51,484 bases of DNA from Rhizobacter sp. (GCA_023954175.1 JAMLIM010000019.1:1-51484); one strand, 5' to 3'; positions 1 through 11,575 are shown, counted from the stretch's first letter. The notes: generated by a model not told the origin, from the sequence alone. Numbers and translations: made by a program.

Positions 1-1276
1 CCTGGATCTCCCACACGCCGTTGTCGGCCTGGCGCAGGTCGGCGTTGCTGGCGAGACTGCCGCCACAGAGCACGACGACCTGCTCGGCATGGAGCGGGCC
101 ATCGGTGAGCAAGCCGCCCTCGTTGCGCACCTGCCCCTGCGGCGCGTAGCCGACGCCGCTGACGCGGCTGCCACCGGAAGCGGTGAGCACCTTCTCGATC
201 GTCATCTCCGAGCGCGTCAGCGTGCCGGTCTTGTCGGTGCAGATGACGGAGGCCGAGCCCAGCGTCTCCACCGACGACAGCTTCTTGACGACCGCATTGC
301 GCCGGGCCATGCGCTGCACGCCGAGCGCCAGCACCACCGACAGGATCGCCGGCAGGCCTTCGGGCACCGCGGCCACCGCGAGCGACACGCCGAGCAGCAG
401 CACGGTGATGACGTCCGACGCGCTGCGGATGTCGGACAGCAGCAGGATGGTGCCGACGACGACGATCGCGATCGCCACCACCGCGATGCCGAGCATGCGG
501 CCGATGCGCGCCACTTCCAGCTGCAGCGGCGTCGGCACTTCGGCCGTCGCGTCGAGCATGCCGGCGATCGCCCCCATCTGCGTGCGCATCGCGGTGGCCG
601 TGACGACGGCGCGGCCCGTGCCCTGGACGACGGCGGTGCCCTTGAAGACCAGGTTCAACCTGTCGCCCAAGGCGGCGGCGGCGGGCAGCGTCGTGGCATC
701 CTTCAGCACGGCCTCGCTCTCGCCGGTGAGCGAGGCTTCGAGGACGCGCAAGCTGTTGGCCTGCAACAGCCGCGCGTCGGCGCCGACGGCGTCGCCCTCG
801 CCGAGCACGAGCACGTCACCGCGCACCAGCTGCGCGCTCGGCACGCGCTGCTCGCGGCCGTCGCGCAGAACGGTCGAACTCACCGCGGTCATGCGCGCGA
901 GCGCGGCAACCGCGTTCTCGGCGCGTGCCTCCTCGACGAAGCCGAGCGTGGCGTTGAGCAGCACGACCACCCCGATGACGATCGCATCCACCGGCCAGCC
1001 GACGCGCCCCTCGATCAGCCAGGCGACGAGCGCAATCGCGACCGCGACCAGCAACAGATACACCAGCGGATCCTGGAACTGCGTCAGCAAGCGGCGCCAC
1101 AACGGCCGCACCGCCGCCGCGCGCAACGCGTTCTGGCCGTCCTGCGCGAGGCGTCGCGACGCCTCTCGCGAACTCAGGCCCTGCGCCAGATCGGCGCCCA
1201 GGCCACGAGCCACCTCATCGGCGTCGCGCAGCGAGGGGTCGCGCGGCCCGGTCGGATTCGACGCGGGTCGTGACAT
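1..1276 (-). CDS. P-type ATPase, Ca2+/cation (P2) type, partial
   Basis: This is the first 425 residues of an inner-membrane cation-pumping P-type ATPase; the gene runs off the left edge. The N-terminal cation-ATPase region comes first, followed by the actuator motif LTGESEAV. The membrane motif VPEGLP lies near residue 305 and is the ion-site signature of P2 (SERCA-like) pumps. The phosphorylation motif DKTGTLT has its Asp at about residue 348. There is no CPC motif and no N-terminal metal-binding domain, so it is not a heavy-metal P1B pump like its neighbour CopA. The ATG at 1276 fits the family's N-terminus. The exact cation (Ca, Mn or other) cannot be told from this part, and it need not belong to the copper operon despite its position. 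Confidence 0.9.
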   Translation of the reverse strand, partial: MSRPASNPTGPRDPSLRDADEVARGLGADLAQGLSSREASRRLAQDGQNALRAAAVRPLWRRLLTQFQDPLVYLLLVAVAIALVAWLIEGRVGWPVDAIVIGVVVLLNATLGFVEEARAENAVAALARMTAVSSTVLRDGREQRVPSAQLVRGDVLVLGEGDAVGADARLLQANSLRVLEASLTGESEAVLKDATTLPAAAALGDRLNLVFKGTAVVQGTGRAVVTATAMRTQMGAIAGMLDATAEVPTPLQLEVARIGRMLGIAVVAIAIVVVGTILLLSDIRSASDVITVLLLGVSLAVAAVPEGLPAILSVVLALGVQRMARRNAVVKKLSSVETLGSASVICTDKTGTLTRSEMTIEKVLTASGGSRVSGVGYAPQGQVRNEGGLLTDGPLHAEQVVVLCGGSLASNADLRQADNGVWEIQ

Positions 1277-1680
1277 TACCTGCAGTTCAAGCGCATGGGC
1301 CGAGCCTCGGCGCGCCACCGCCTTCCCGGGCGGACGCTCGTTCGCCAGGGCCACGCTGCTTCGGTTCATCCATGCCGCATCGTTTCGCTGGGTGGTCGTG
1401 ATTGGTGGGGTTCTGCGCGTGCGCCTCACTTCACGGCAGGCAAGGGGCGCACCGGGAAGTCAGCGGCAAATAGTACGCTGCCGTCCCGAGCCGCCCTCGG
1501 CGCGGCGTCGGGGCGAAACGATGACGGCGAGGCGGGTCGGGTCACGGGCGATCGACGACGAGGGACGACTTCTGGCAGCGGGTCGAGCCACGGATGGCGG
1601 TGCGTACGCGGCCAGCCGTCAGGGAGTTCGATCGACCGATGCCGCAGGCTGCGCGTCCAGCACCCGGCCTTGGCGAAGGC
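1277..1680. other. Intergenic gap between copA and the P2-type ATPase
   Basis: About 400 bp lie between the copA stop and the start of the next ATPase gene. The reading frames here are Arg/Ser/Ala-rich with no recognisable domain. I see no convincing hairpin-plus-T terminator and no copy of the copper box found elsewhere in this region. The promoter of the P2 ATPase must lie here or inside copA, but I could not place it. Confidence 0.5.
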
Positions 1681-3888
<2,208 letters not shown>

Positions 3889-3892
3889 CGTG

Positions 3893-4138
3893 TCAGCCCT
3901 TCGAGCCGGGCGCGTCGCGATCGAGCAGCGCCTTGCGTTTCTCGTAGTCCTCGGGCGTGAGCTCGCCGCTCGCCAGGCGCCGTTGCAGCACCTCGTGCGG
4001 CGTCTCGCGCCGTTGCCTGCGGCGACCCCAGGCAACGACGGCGATCACGCCGATGAGCAGGAGCCAGAAGAGCCACCACGCTCCGAACATGCCGCCCATG
4101 CCACCCATGCCGAACCCACCGTCGTGAAACATGTGCAT
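3893..4138 (-). CDS. Small membrane protein with SHOCT domain
   Basis: This 81-aa protein has a Gly/Met-rich N-terminus, one hydrophobic segment (about residues 20-37, [17 protein letters not shown]) and a basic stretch. The C-terminal SHOCT motif is of the form [27 protein letters not shown] is a short helical domain that often ends small membrane proteins in metal- and stress-response operons; no enzyme activity is known. It sits between the Met-rich periplasmic protein and copA, four bases from the latter, so translation may be coupled. A role in anchoring or assembling the copper system is inference only. Confidence 0.85.
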   Translation of the reverse strand: MHMFHDGGFGMGGMGGMFGAWWLFWLLLIGVIAVVAWGRRRQRRETPHEVLQRRLASGELTPEDYEKRKALLDRDAPGSKG

Positions 4139-4165
4139 CTCCTTTCGGCCCTGGTGCGCGACGGC

Positions 4166-4636
4166 CTACTTCGCAGCAGGCGCGTATTGCATGCGGTCCA
4201 TCATCATCTGCATCATGGACTGCATCATGTCGATGCGCTGCTCCAGCATGGCGTCGGCCCCGGCCATGTGCCCCGATCCGGCGTGCATGGTGGTGGACCC
4301 CATCCGGCCCATCATGGCCATGCCGCCGTGCATCAGCTTCATCTGTTCGGCCATCAGGGCATTGCGCTCGTCGGGTGTCTTGGCGGCCAGCATCTTGTCG
4401 TGCATCTGCTGCATCGCCTGCATCTGTTCGGTGTAACCCGGCAGGGTGCCGGCGCCGCCCATTCCCATGCCGGGACGGGCCGGCATCGCCTGGGCGACCT
4501 GAACCGCATCGGCCCTTGCCGGATGGACGCTGTCATGCGCGTCCGGCGCGGCTGCAAGGCCAGCAAGCGGGATCGACATCGCCGCGCTGAAGGCGGCGAT
4601 GTAGGCAGAGAGGGATTTCGCGCGTGTGCTTGTCAT
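4166..4636 (-). CDS. Met-rich periplasmic protein, probable copper binder
   Basis: The protein is 156 aa with a signal peptide (about residues 1-31) and a mature part strikingly rich in Met and His. Examples are PGMGMGG, GGMAMMGRMG and the C-terminal series MMQSMMQMMMDRM. Methionine clusters of this kind bind Cu(I) or Ag(I) in periplasmic copper proteins, but I do not recognise a named family. The ATG at 4636 is chosen over the longer frame because AGGAG lies 7 bases upstream and the signal peptide begins there. It is the first gene of the copA unit, downstream of the copper box at 4788-4803. Confidence 0.85.
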   Translation of the reverse strand: MTSTRAKSLSAYIAAFSAAMSIPLAGLAAAPDAHDSVHPARADAVQVAQAMPARPGMGMGGAGTLPGYTEQMQAMQQMHDKMLAAKTPDERNALMAEQMKLMHGGMAMMGRMGSTTMHAGSGHMAGADAMLEQRIDMMQSMMQMMMDRMQYAPAAK

Positions 4637-4745
4637 TTCGAACTCCTGATTGAAGCAGTCCGCGGTGGCGAGGGCGATCGGGCAACTTCCGCGTCGCTGC
4701 ATGACGCAGTCGCCAACCCGATCTCGCGTCGCGCGCGAACCGGCC

Positions 4746-4803
4746 CGTATGTTGACCGCCCGCCAGCGTCAGGCAGATGACGGCTGCATTACATCGATGT
4801 CGT
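4746..4803 (-). promoter_or_regulatory. CusR-like operator and promoter of the copA unit
   Basis: On the minus strand, positions 4803-4788 read ACGACATCGATGTAAT. This matches the CusR/CopR palindrome ATGACAANNTTGTCAT at 10 of 14 fixed bases. Exactly 36 nt later the hexamer CATACG (4751-4746), preceded by GTCA, could serve as the -10. The box-36-CATACG layout is identical to that before the DUF411 gene. A start near 4739 would leave about 100 nt of leader before the ATG at 4636. Confidence 0.5.
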
Positions 4804-4859
4804 CCGGCCGTCGGCTTCTTCGATCCCGGCGGGCGCTGTTCGTTCACTCGCCAGGCGCA

Positions 4860-4890
4860 ACTCGCCAACTCGCAACTCGCAACTCGCAAA
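4860..4890. repeat. Short tandem heptamer, aactcgc
   Basis: Four copies of aactcgc (at 4860, 4868, 4875 and 4882; the first followed by one extra c) lie in the 301-bp gap between the 149-aa gene and the Met-rich gene, about 60 bp from the copper box. They encode nothing obvious. Apart from this and the operator, the gap holds no gene that I can support. Confidence 0.7.
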
Positions 4891-4937
4891 CGCAACGTGC
4901 AACCTGCCAAGGCGGACCGCGGCCGCGCCGACGCCTG

Positions 4938-5387
4938 CTACTTCTTCGCCACCGACGCCTGGCCCGCCTGCGCGAACGGCGTGAAGCGCGCCTGCTCCGG
5001 CGGCTTGCCGGGCAGGGTGATCGACAGAACGACCTTCGTGTCCGGCGCCGATGCGTACTTCGCGACGCCCTTCAATCGGTTGTCGCCGTCGGGCCGGAGC
5101 GTGGCGGTCGCCTTGCCCGAAGCGCCGAGCAGCGTCGCCGTGCCGCTTGCACCGGCGCTTGCGATCTTGGCCCCCGCGTGGTCGCTCAGGTAGACGACGA
5201 CCGGGTTGTCCTTCGCCGCCTTGCTGTCCTTCGCGAGCACGAGCTCGAAGTGATACATGCCCGCCATGCGCAACTGCCCGCCGTTCGGGGCGGCGGTCGC
5301 GTCGAGCGTGGCGTCGTCGTGCGCGAGAGCCGTACCCGCGCTCAAGAGCAGGGCGGCAAACAGGGTCGAGGCGAGGGTCTTCTTCAT
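4938..5387 (-). CDS. Small periplasmic protein of the metal-efflux operon
   Basis: The protein is 149 aa with a signal peptide ending ALA-HDD. The mature part starts with APNGGQLRMAGMYHFELVLA, which resembles the small beta-domain found as an N-terminal extension in some CzcB-type adaptors. It then continues as a predicted beta-rich domain. No cysteines are seen, and the few His and Met residues are near the N-terminus. It follows the RND pump by 36 bp in the same direction and is probably the last gene of that operon. A periplasmic metal-binding or chaperone role is inference from context; no named family recognised. Confidence 0.75.
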   Translation of the reverse strand: MKKTLASTLFAALLLSAGTALAHDDATLDATAAPNGGQLRMAGMYHFELVLAKDSKAAKDNPVVVYLSDHAGAKIASAGASGTATLLGASGKATATLRPDGDNRLKGVAKYASAPDTKVVLSITLPGKPPEQARFTPFAQAGQASVAKK

Positions 5388-5423
5388 GGTGGTTTCCTGA
5401 TCGGGGGTTGAAGTGAAAGGGGT

Positions 5424-8400
5424 TCAGAAGCTTTCCGCGGACTTCGCCGCGAGCAGCCGCGCCAGGGGCTTTTCGCCCCAGCGCCAGAACATCAAGGGCG
5501 TGAGCAGGCTGTCGAGCAGCGTCGAGCTGACGAGGCCGCCGAAGATGACGACCGCGACCGGGTGCAATATCTCCTTGCCCGGGGCGTCGGCCGACAGCAT
5601 CAGCGGCACCAGCGCGAAGGCGGCGACGAGCGCCGTCATCAGCACCGGCGTCAGCCGCTCGAGCGAGCCGCGCACGATCATCGGCTTGCCGAAGGTCTCG
5701 CCCTCGAACGCGCACAGGTTGATGTAGTGGCTGATCTTCAAGATGCCGTTGCGCGTTGCGATGCCGGCGAGCGTGACAAAGCCCACCAAGGCCGCGACCG
5801 ACAACGGCTGCCCCGAGATCCAGAGCGCGACGACGCTGCCGACGAGCGCGAGCGGGATGTTGCCCATGATGATGAGCGACAGCGCCGCCGAGCGGTAGCG
5901 GCTGTAGAGGACGAGGTAGATCATCGCGAGCGAGACGAGCGCGAGCAGGCCGATCAGCCGCGACGCCTGCTCCTGCGCCTGGAACTGGCCTTCGAGCGCG
6001 GTGAAGTAGCCCTCGGGCAGCGGCTTGTCCGCAAGCTCGGCGCGCACCGCGGCGATCGTGCGCGCCATGTCGCTGCCGTCGGTGTTGGCCGAGATGACGA
6101 TGCGGCGGCGCGCGTTCTCGCGGCTGATCTGGTTCGGCCCGTCGCCGTCCTCGATCGTCGCGAGTGTGGCGAGCGGCACCGTGCCGAGCGGGGTCTCGAT
6201 CGGGAGTCGGGCGAGCGAGTGCTGGTCGCGCGCGCTCTCGGGCAGGCGCACGACGAGGTCGAAGCGGCGGTTGCCTTCGATCACCTGCGTCACGCGTTCG
6301 CCCTCGATCATCTGCTCGAGCGAGCGCAGCAGCGCGCCGGGCGCGAGGCCGTGGCGCGCGACCTGGTCGTAGTCGACGCGGATCTTGACCTGCGGGATGA
6401 GCACCTGCTTCTCGATCTGCAGGTCGGTGATGCCCGGGATCTTCGCCAGCCTGTCGCGCAACTGCGCGGCGAGGCTGCGCAGCGTGTCGAGATCGTCGCC
6501 GTAGATCTTGAGCGCGATCTGCGCCCGCACGCCCGACAGCAGGTGGTCGAGCCGGTGCGAGATCGGCTGGCCGACGTTGCTCACCGCCGGCAGCACCGCA
6601 AGGCGGCCGCGAATGTCGGCGACGATCTCGTCGCGGCTGCGCGCCGAGGCCTTCAGGTCGACGTCCATCTCGCTGTAGTGCACGCCCTCGGCATGCTCGT
6701 CGAGCTCGGCGCGCCCGGTGCGCCGGCCGACCTGCGTGACCTCGGGCACCGCCGCGACGAGCTGCTCGGCGAGCGTGCCGACGCGGTTCGATTCGGCGAG
6801 CGACGTGCCCGGGCTGAGCAGCACGTTGATCGTCAGCGTGCCTTCGTTGAACGGCGGCAGGAAGGAGCGCGGGAAGAGCGCGATGCTCGCGGCGGCGACG
6901 ATGACGGCCGCGAGTGCGCCGACGAGCAGCACGCCCGCGTGCGCGAACGACCAGTTCAGCAGCCGCGCGTCCCAGCGCTTGAGCCAGGCGACGACCGGGC
7001 TGTCGCCATGATCGAGCCGCTTCATGCCCGGCAGCAGGTAGTAGGCGAGCACCGGCGTCAGCGTGACCGAGACGATCATGCTGGCGAGGATCGAGACGAT
7101 GTAGGCGACGCCGAGCGGCGTGAAGAGCCTTCCTTCGATGCCCGGCAGCAGAAAGAGCGGCACGAACACGAGCACGATGATGACGGTCGCGTAGACGATC
7201 GCCGAGCGCACCTCGAGCGTCGCCTTCGCGATCACCTCGATCACCGGGCGCGGCGCCGGCAGCGCGCGATTGAGCTTCAGGCGGCGCAGCACGTTCTCGA
7301 CGCCGACGACCGCGTCGTCGACGAGTTCGCCGATCGCGATCGCCAGGCCACCGAGCGTCATCGTGTTGATCGACAGGCCGAAGTGGTTGAAGACGAGCGC
7401 CGTCACGAGCAGCGACACCGGGATCGCGGCGAGCGAGATCAGCGTCGTGCGCACGTTGAGCAGGAACAGGAACAGCACGATCGCGACGAGGATCGCGCCG
7501 TCGCGCAGCGCCTCCTCGACGTTCGATACCGAGTGTTCGATGAAGTCGGCCTGGCGGAACAGGAACTGCGGCGCCTCCATGCCGGCAGGGAGGTTGCCGG
7601 CGAGCGCGGCGATCGCAGCCTCCACTTCGCGCGTGAGCTTCACGCTGTCCGCACCGGGCTGCTTCTGCACCGAAAGCACGACGGCAGGCTTGGCGTTGTA
7701 GCTCGCGTCGCCGCGCTTGTTGGCCGCGGCGATCGTCACGTCGGCGACCTGGCTGAGCAGGATCGGCTGGCCGTTGCGGACTGTGACGACGATGCGCTGC
7801 AGGTCCTCGATGCGGTGCGTGCGCCCGATCTGGCGGATCAGCAGCTCGCGCCCCTGCGTCTCGAGGAAGCCGCCGCTCGTGTTGGCGCCGAAGTCTTGCA
7901 GCGCGGCGTCGACCTTCTCGCGTTCGATGCCGAGCGCCTGCAACTGCGCCGGGCGCAGTTCGACGCGGTACTGCCGCACCTCGCCGCCGATCGGGACCAC
8001 CTGCGCGATGCCGCCGATCGTCAGCAGCCGCGGGCGCAGCACCCAGTCGGCGAACTCGCGCACCTGCATCGCACTCACCTTGGCCGGGTCGGCCGGCAGC
8101 GCGATGAGCAGGATCTCGCCCATGATCGACGAGATCGGCCCGAGCTGCGGCAGCACGCCGGGCGGCATCTGCTCGCGCACCAGGTTCAGCCGTTCGGCGA
8201 TCTGCTGGCGGTTGCGATAGATGTCGCTGCCCCAGGCGAATTCGACGTAGACGATCGAGAGGCCGACGCCCGACACCGAGCGCACGCGCGTCACGCCCGG
8301 CATGCCGTTCATCGCCGATTCGATCGGCAGGCTGACGAGCTGCTCGACCTCCTCGGGCGCCATGCCGCCCGCCTCGGTCATCAGCGTGACGGTCGGCTTG

Positions 8401-8528
8401 TCGAGATCCGGGAACACGTCCACCGGCATCTGGCGCACCGTCAGCACGCCGGCGACGATGAGCAGCAGCGAGACGCACAGCACCAGCAGGCGCTGGCGCA
8501 GGCTCGCGTTGATCAGCGCTTCGAACAT
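5424..8528 (-). CDS. Heavy-metal efflux RND pump (CusA/CzcA family)
   Basis: This 1034-aa inner-membrane RND pump exports metal ions across the envelope using the proton gradient. It has the family's normal length and typical start, with a first membrane helix near residues 14-30. The heavy-metal RND pattern DVFPDLDKPTVT lies soon after. TM4 carries GELVDDAVVGVENV (D404, D405, E411), the proton-relay region. This differs from the DFGIIVDGAV type of CzcA and from the GAMVDAAIVMIEN type of CusA. Metal choice is therefore uncertain; copper or silver is suggested by CusRS, DUF411 and CopA next door. The start lies 13 bp after the adaptor stop. Confidence 0.93.
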   Translation of the reverse strand: MFEALINASLRQRLLVLCVSLLLIVAGVLTVRQMPVDVFPDLDKPTVTLMTEAGGMAPEEVEQLVSLPIESAMNGMPGVTRVRSVSGVGLSIVYVEFAWGSDIYRNRQQIAERLNLVREQMPPGVLPQLGPISSIMGEILLIALPADPAKVSAMQVREFADWVLRPRLLTIGGIAQVVPIGGEVRQYRVELRPAQLQALGIEREKVDAALQDFGANTSGGFLETQGRELLIRQIGRTHRIEDLQRIVVTVRNGQPILLSQVADVTIAAANKRGDASYNAKPAVVLSVQKQPGADSVKLTREVEAAIAALAGNLPAGMEAPQFLFRQADFIEHSVSNVEEALRDGAILVAIVLFLFLLNVRTTLISLAAIPVSLLVTALVFNHFGLSINTMTLGGLAIAIGELVDDAVVGVENVLRRLKLNRALPAPRPVIEVIAKATLEVRSAIVYATVIIVLVFVPLFLLPGIEGRLFTPLGVAYIVSILASMIVSVTLTPVLAYYLLPGMKRLDHGDSPVVAWLKRWDARLLNWSFAHAGVLLVGALAAVIVAAASIALFPRSFLPPFNEGTLTINVLLSPGTSLAESNRVGTLAEQLVAAVPEVTQVGRRTGRAELDEHAEGVHYSEMDVDLKASARSRDEIVADIRGRLAVLPAVSNVGQPISHRLDHLLSGVRAQIALKIYGDDLDTLRSLAAQLRDRLAKIPGITDLQIEKQVLIPQVKIRVDYDQVARHGLAPGALLRSLEQMIEGERVTQVIEGNRRFDLVVRLPESARDQHSLARLPIETPLGTVPLATLATIEDGDGPNQISRENARRRIVISANTDGSDMARTIAAVRAELADKPLPEGYFTALEGQFQAQEQASRLIGLLALVSLAMIYLVLYSRYRSAALSLIIMGNIPLALVGSVVALWISGQPLSVAALVGFVTLAGIATRNGILKISHYINLCAFEGETFGKPMIVRGSLERLTPVLMTALVAAFALVPLMLSADAPGKEILHPVAVVIFGGLVSSTLLDSLLTPLMFWRWGEKPLARLLAAKSAESF

Positions 8529-8541
8529 CTGGCGCTCTGTT

Positions 8542-9702
8542 TCAGCGCACTTGACCGAGCAGGCTCGCGCCGACGGTCACGACGCGGTCGCCGCCATGCA
8601 CGCCGGCAGTCACGGCGATGCGCTTGGCATCGAGCGGCTCGAAGGCGACCCTGCGCGGCGCGAAGCGCTCGGCGCCGGTGTGCAGCCACACGACCCACTC
8701 ACCGGCCGGATTGCGCGTGAGCACTGCACGCGGCAGCGCCACACCCTCGATCCTGCGGCCCGTCTGCACCGTGACCGCGAGCGGCTGGCCGACGGCAAGC
8801 GCGGCATCGGGCGTGGTGACGCGAAACAGCAGCGGCAATGCCTGCTCGCGCAACTGGCGCCCGGCACCGACGAAGCGCAGGCTCACCGCGCCGCCGCCCG
8901 GCAGCGCGGCCGATGCCGTGGTGATGCCCTGCACGAGGGCGGGATCGTAGGCGAGCGCCTCGACCCCGAGGCGCTGCGGATCCACCACCTCGAACAGCGT
9001 CTCACGCGCCTCGACGACCTGCCCGGCGCCGGCCTGCGCAACGCTGATCACGCCCGCCACCGGCGCGCGCAGCGCCTCGGCGTCGGCGATGCTCGCGCGC
9101 ACCGCAGCGCGCCGCCTGTCGAGCGCGTCGCGTTCGACGCGGGCGGCATCGATCTCCTTTTGCGGCAGCGCGCCTTCGAGCTGCTCGACGCGCGCCAGCC
9201 GGCGTGCGGCAAGGGTGGCCTGGGCGTCGAGCTCGGCGAGCTGCGCCTGCTGGTTCGCCCGGTCGATGCTGCTTGCGGTCGGCCGCAGCCAGGCGAGCAG
9301 CTGCCCCTTCGCGACCTTCTGGCCGAGCGTCGGCAGCCCACCCGCGGCCGGCTCGATGCGGCCCGGCTGACTTGCCTGCACGCGGCCGCTCGCATTCGGA
9401 TCGGCGATCACGCGGCCGTTGAGTTCGACCGTCGCCGCAAGCGGCCCCAGCGTTGCGAGTAGGGTGCGGATGCCGAGCTGGTGCTGCACCGCCTTCGGCA
9501 CGAAGAGGCTGCCGTCGCTCTGGCGCTGGGGTGCGGTGCCCGTTGGCTGGGCCGCGCCGGCGCCGGCCGCACCCGCGTTCCCGGTTGCGGCCGGCGCCTT
9601 GTCCTGGCTGTGGTCCTCGTCGCCGTGCGCTGCAGCCAGTGTCACTGCGAACGCGACCGCGGCGGCGAGCAGCGCGGCGCGTGCAAATCGGATCGTCGTC
9701 AT
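8542..9702 (-). CDS. Membrane-fusion (adaptor) protein of the RND pump
   Basis: This 386-aa periplasmic adaptor of the HlyD/CusB class links the RND pump to the outer-membrane channel. A signal peptide (residues 1-25) is followed by a His/Asp tail (HGDEDHSQD) that may bind metal, then a low-complexity Ala/Gly/Pro linker. The barrel-sandwich half-motif (GRVIADPNASGRVQASQPGR) and two coiled-coil arms (about 150-200) come next. The second half-motif RAPVAGVISVAQAGAGQVVE and the beta-barrel/membrane-proximal domains close the protein. Its ATG overlaps the stop of the preceding gene by four bases, so translation is probably coupled. Confidence 0.92.
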   Translation of the reverse strand: MTTIRFARAALLAAAVAFAVTLAAAHGDEDHSQDKAPAATGNAGAAGAGAAQPTGTAPQRQSDGSLFVPKAVQHQLGIRTLLATLGPLAATVELNGRVIADPNASGRVQASQPGRIEPAAGGLPTLGQKVAKGQLLAWLRPTASSIDRANQQAQLAELDAQATLAARRLARVEQLEGALPQKEIDAARVERDALDRRRAAVRASIADAEALRAPVAGVISVAQAGAGQVVEARETLFEVVDPQRLGVEALAYDPALVQGITTASAALPGGGAVSLRFVGAGRQLREQALPLLFRVTTPDAALAVGQPLAVTVQTGRRIEGVALPRAVLTRNPAGEWVVWLHTGAERFAPRRVAFEPLDAKRIAVTAGVHGGDRVVTVGASLLGQVR

Positions 9703-10283
9703 GGCGTCTGCTCCGTGCGAATCGCGTTGCGTCCCTCGCGCCCCTCGCGCCCCTCGCGCCGCCGACGCGCGATCGCGATCGTCGCCCCCAGCGAAAGCAC
9801 GGCGAGCGCAGCCGCGCCGAGGATGGCCGTGTCCGCCCAGCGGCCGGCCGCCGGCGCCACGCTCGCGGCCGGCGGCGCGATTTCGAGCGTCGCGCTGAGC
9901 AGGTCCGACACGCCGCCGGACTTCGCATCGGTCTGGATCGTCACCGTCAGCGGATGGCGACCTGGCGCCTTGAAGGCGTCGCCCGCGACCGCATAGACGC
10001 CCGGGCCGAGCGTGGTCGCGATCGCCTTGAATGCCCCGCTCTCGATTTCGACCTCGGCGTTCGCGACCGGTTCGTTGCTCGCGAAGCGGTCGAGGTAGAT
10101 CAGCAGTTGCCCGGCCTGCGGCAGGGCAACGAACTCGAACTCCTCGCTCGCGGCGATCGCGCGCGGCCCGGCTTCGGCAACGACGGCCGGCGGCGCGGCC
10201 TCGTCGCCGTGGTCTTCGCCGCCGTGCGCGTGCGCGCTTAGCGCGAGCACGGTGAGGGCGAGCATCGTCGCGAGACGCTTCAT
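9699..10283 (-). CDS. Accessory periplasmic protein of the efflux operon, membrane-anchored
   Basis: The protein is 194 aa: a signal peptide, then a His-rich start (HAHGGEDHGDE). A domain follows resembling the N-terminal extension of long CzcB adaptors (EFEFVALPQAGQLLIYLDRF ... NAEVEIESGAFKA). There is one C-terminal membrane helix (about 150-172) and a basic tail containing REG repeats. Here the domain seems to exist as its own membrane-anchored protein rather than fused to the adaptor. The start and stop codons both overlap the neighbours by four bases (ATGA). It probably binds or hands over metal in the periplasm (inference). The REG repeats come from a 9-bp tandem repeat near 9735-9765. 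Confidence 0.85.
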   Translation of the reverse strand: MKRLATMLALTVLALSAHAHGGEDHGDEAAPPAVVAEAGPRAIAASEEFEFVALPQAGQLLIYLDRFASNEPVANAEVEIESGAFKAIATTLGPGVYAVAGDAFKAPGRHPLTVTIQTDAKSGGVSDLLSATLEIAPPAASVAPAAGRWADTAILGAAALAVLSLGATIAIARRRREGREGREGRNAIRTEQTP

Positions 10284-11575
10284 GGCAGGACTCCGAGCGC
10301 CTGGTTCAGGCGCGATTGCGCGGCGTCGGCCGCGATCTGCTGGCGTGCGAGAGCGGCCTCCGATTCGTAGGCGGCGGCGCGCGCGAGCAGCAGCGCGGGC
10401 AGACCGGATTCGCCGAGCGCAAAGGCCTTCTCGACCAGCCGCAGGGTGTCGGCGCCGAGCGCGCGGCGCTCACGCGCGAGGCCGATCTGGCGACGCGCGG
10501 CTTCGAGGGCCAGGCCGGCGCGTTCGGCATCGAGCGCGAGCCCGAGCCTGGCCTGCGCGAGCTCGCCGTCGGCCTGCGCCACCTCGGCCTGCAAGGCCGC
10601 GCTTTCCTGGCGCGTGCGTGCGCCGGAAGAGAAGGGCACGGTCAGCTTGATGCCGATCGCGTTGGTCTGGCTGTCGTTGTAGGTCGCGCGTTCGCGGAAG
10701 TAGCGCAATGCAAGCTCGGGCGCATCGCGGCGGGTGGCGTCGGCGACGACGAGCTTCGCCTGCGCCACCCGCGTCGCGGCGAGCGCGGAGGCGAGCGCGG
10801 GGTGGTCTTCCGGCGTGAGGACCACTGGCGCGGTCCTTCTCTCGCTCGCGGTGGCGGTGGCGGTAGTCGCCGCGGCCGAGCGCAGAGCTGCGGTCTCCGC
10901 CTCGGTCGCTGTCGCCGTCAGTCCTGCGGGCGGCTCGGGCGCCAGGTTCGCTGGCGGCGGGTTGCCTGTCAGGTGGCGCCAGACCTGCTCGGCCGTGCGC
11001 AGCGCGCCCGTTGCCTCGATCAGCTCGGCCTGCGCGGCAAGACGCTCGCCCTGCGCCAGATTGCCGTCGACGCGCGCCAAGTCACCCGCCTTCACGCGCC
11101 GCTGCACTTCGGCTTCGAGCGCGGCGGCGGTGTTCGCGCGGCGCTCGGCAAGCGACACCGCGGCGCGCGTGGCGGCAAGCGCCCACCAGGCATCGCGCAG
11201 TTCACCGGCCAGTTGCAGGCGCAGCGCGCGGCGACGCGCGGCGACTTCGGCGGCGATGCTTTGCGCCTCGCCCTCGCGCGCCGAGCGCTGGCCGGGCAGC
11301 CACAGCGGCAGGGCAAGTTCGAGCTCCCACTCCTGGCGGCCCTGGTCGCTGCCGAGCTTGTCGTTCAAGGACGAGAGCGACACCGACGGCGGCAGCGGCA
11401 AGGCGCCGGAAGCGACTTCTGCGCGCGCCTCGGCCTCGGCCGCGCGCGCCGCGAAGGCATTCGCCTGCGGTGCGCGCGCCCAAGCCTGATCGAGCGCCTG
11501 GGCGAGCGTCTGCGCGTGAAGTTGAAGTGGAAGGGCGGCGAGCGACGCGAGCGCGCCCGCCGCAAGCCACCTCAT
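10280..11575 (-). CDS. TolC/CusC-type outer-membrane efflux channel
   Basis: This 431-aa outer-membrane factor forms the exit duct of the tripartite pump. A signal peptide ([21 protein letters not shown]) is followed by two TolC-type repeats. Both are rich in Ala, Leu, Glu and Arg helices, as expected for the periplasmic coiled-coil tunnel (e.g. ALDAERAGLALEAARRQIGL in the second half). There is no lipobox Cys, unlike several CusC proteins. I chose the ATG at 11575 because it overlaps the DUF411 stop as ATGA and begins the signal peptide; the longer frame is out-of-frame shadow of DUF411. Confidence 0.9.
   Translation of the reverse strand: MRWLAAGALASLAALPLQLHAQTLAQALDQAWARAPQANAFAARAAEAEARAEVASGALPLPPSVSLSSLNDKLGSDQGRQEWELELALPLWLPGQRSAREGEAQSIAAEVAARRRALRLQLAGELRDAWWALAATRAAVSLAERRANTAAALEAEVQRRVKAGDLARVDGNLAQGERLAAQAELIEATGALRTAEQVWRHLTGNPPPANLAPEPPAGLTATATEAETAALRSAAATTATATASERRTAPVVLTPEDHPALASALAATRVAQAKLVVADATRRDAPELALRYFRERATYNDSQTNAIGIKLTVPFSSGARTRQESAALQAEVAQADGELAQARLGLALDAERAGLALEAARRQIGLARERRALGADTLRLVEKAFALGESGLPALLLARAAAYESEAALARQQIAADAAQSRLNQALGVLP

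Noticed and set aside
5562-8720. Long plus-strand open frame opposite the RND pump, and similar frames opposite copA and argH
   Set aside because: Arg/Asp/His-rich composition with no recognisable motif; shadows of the real genes.
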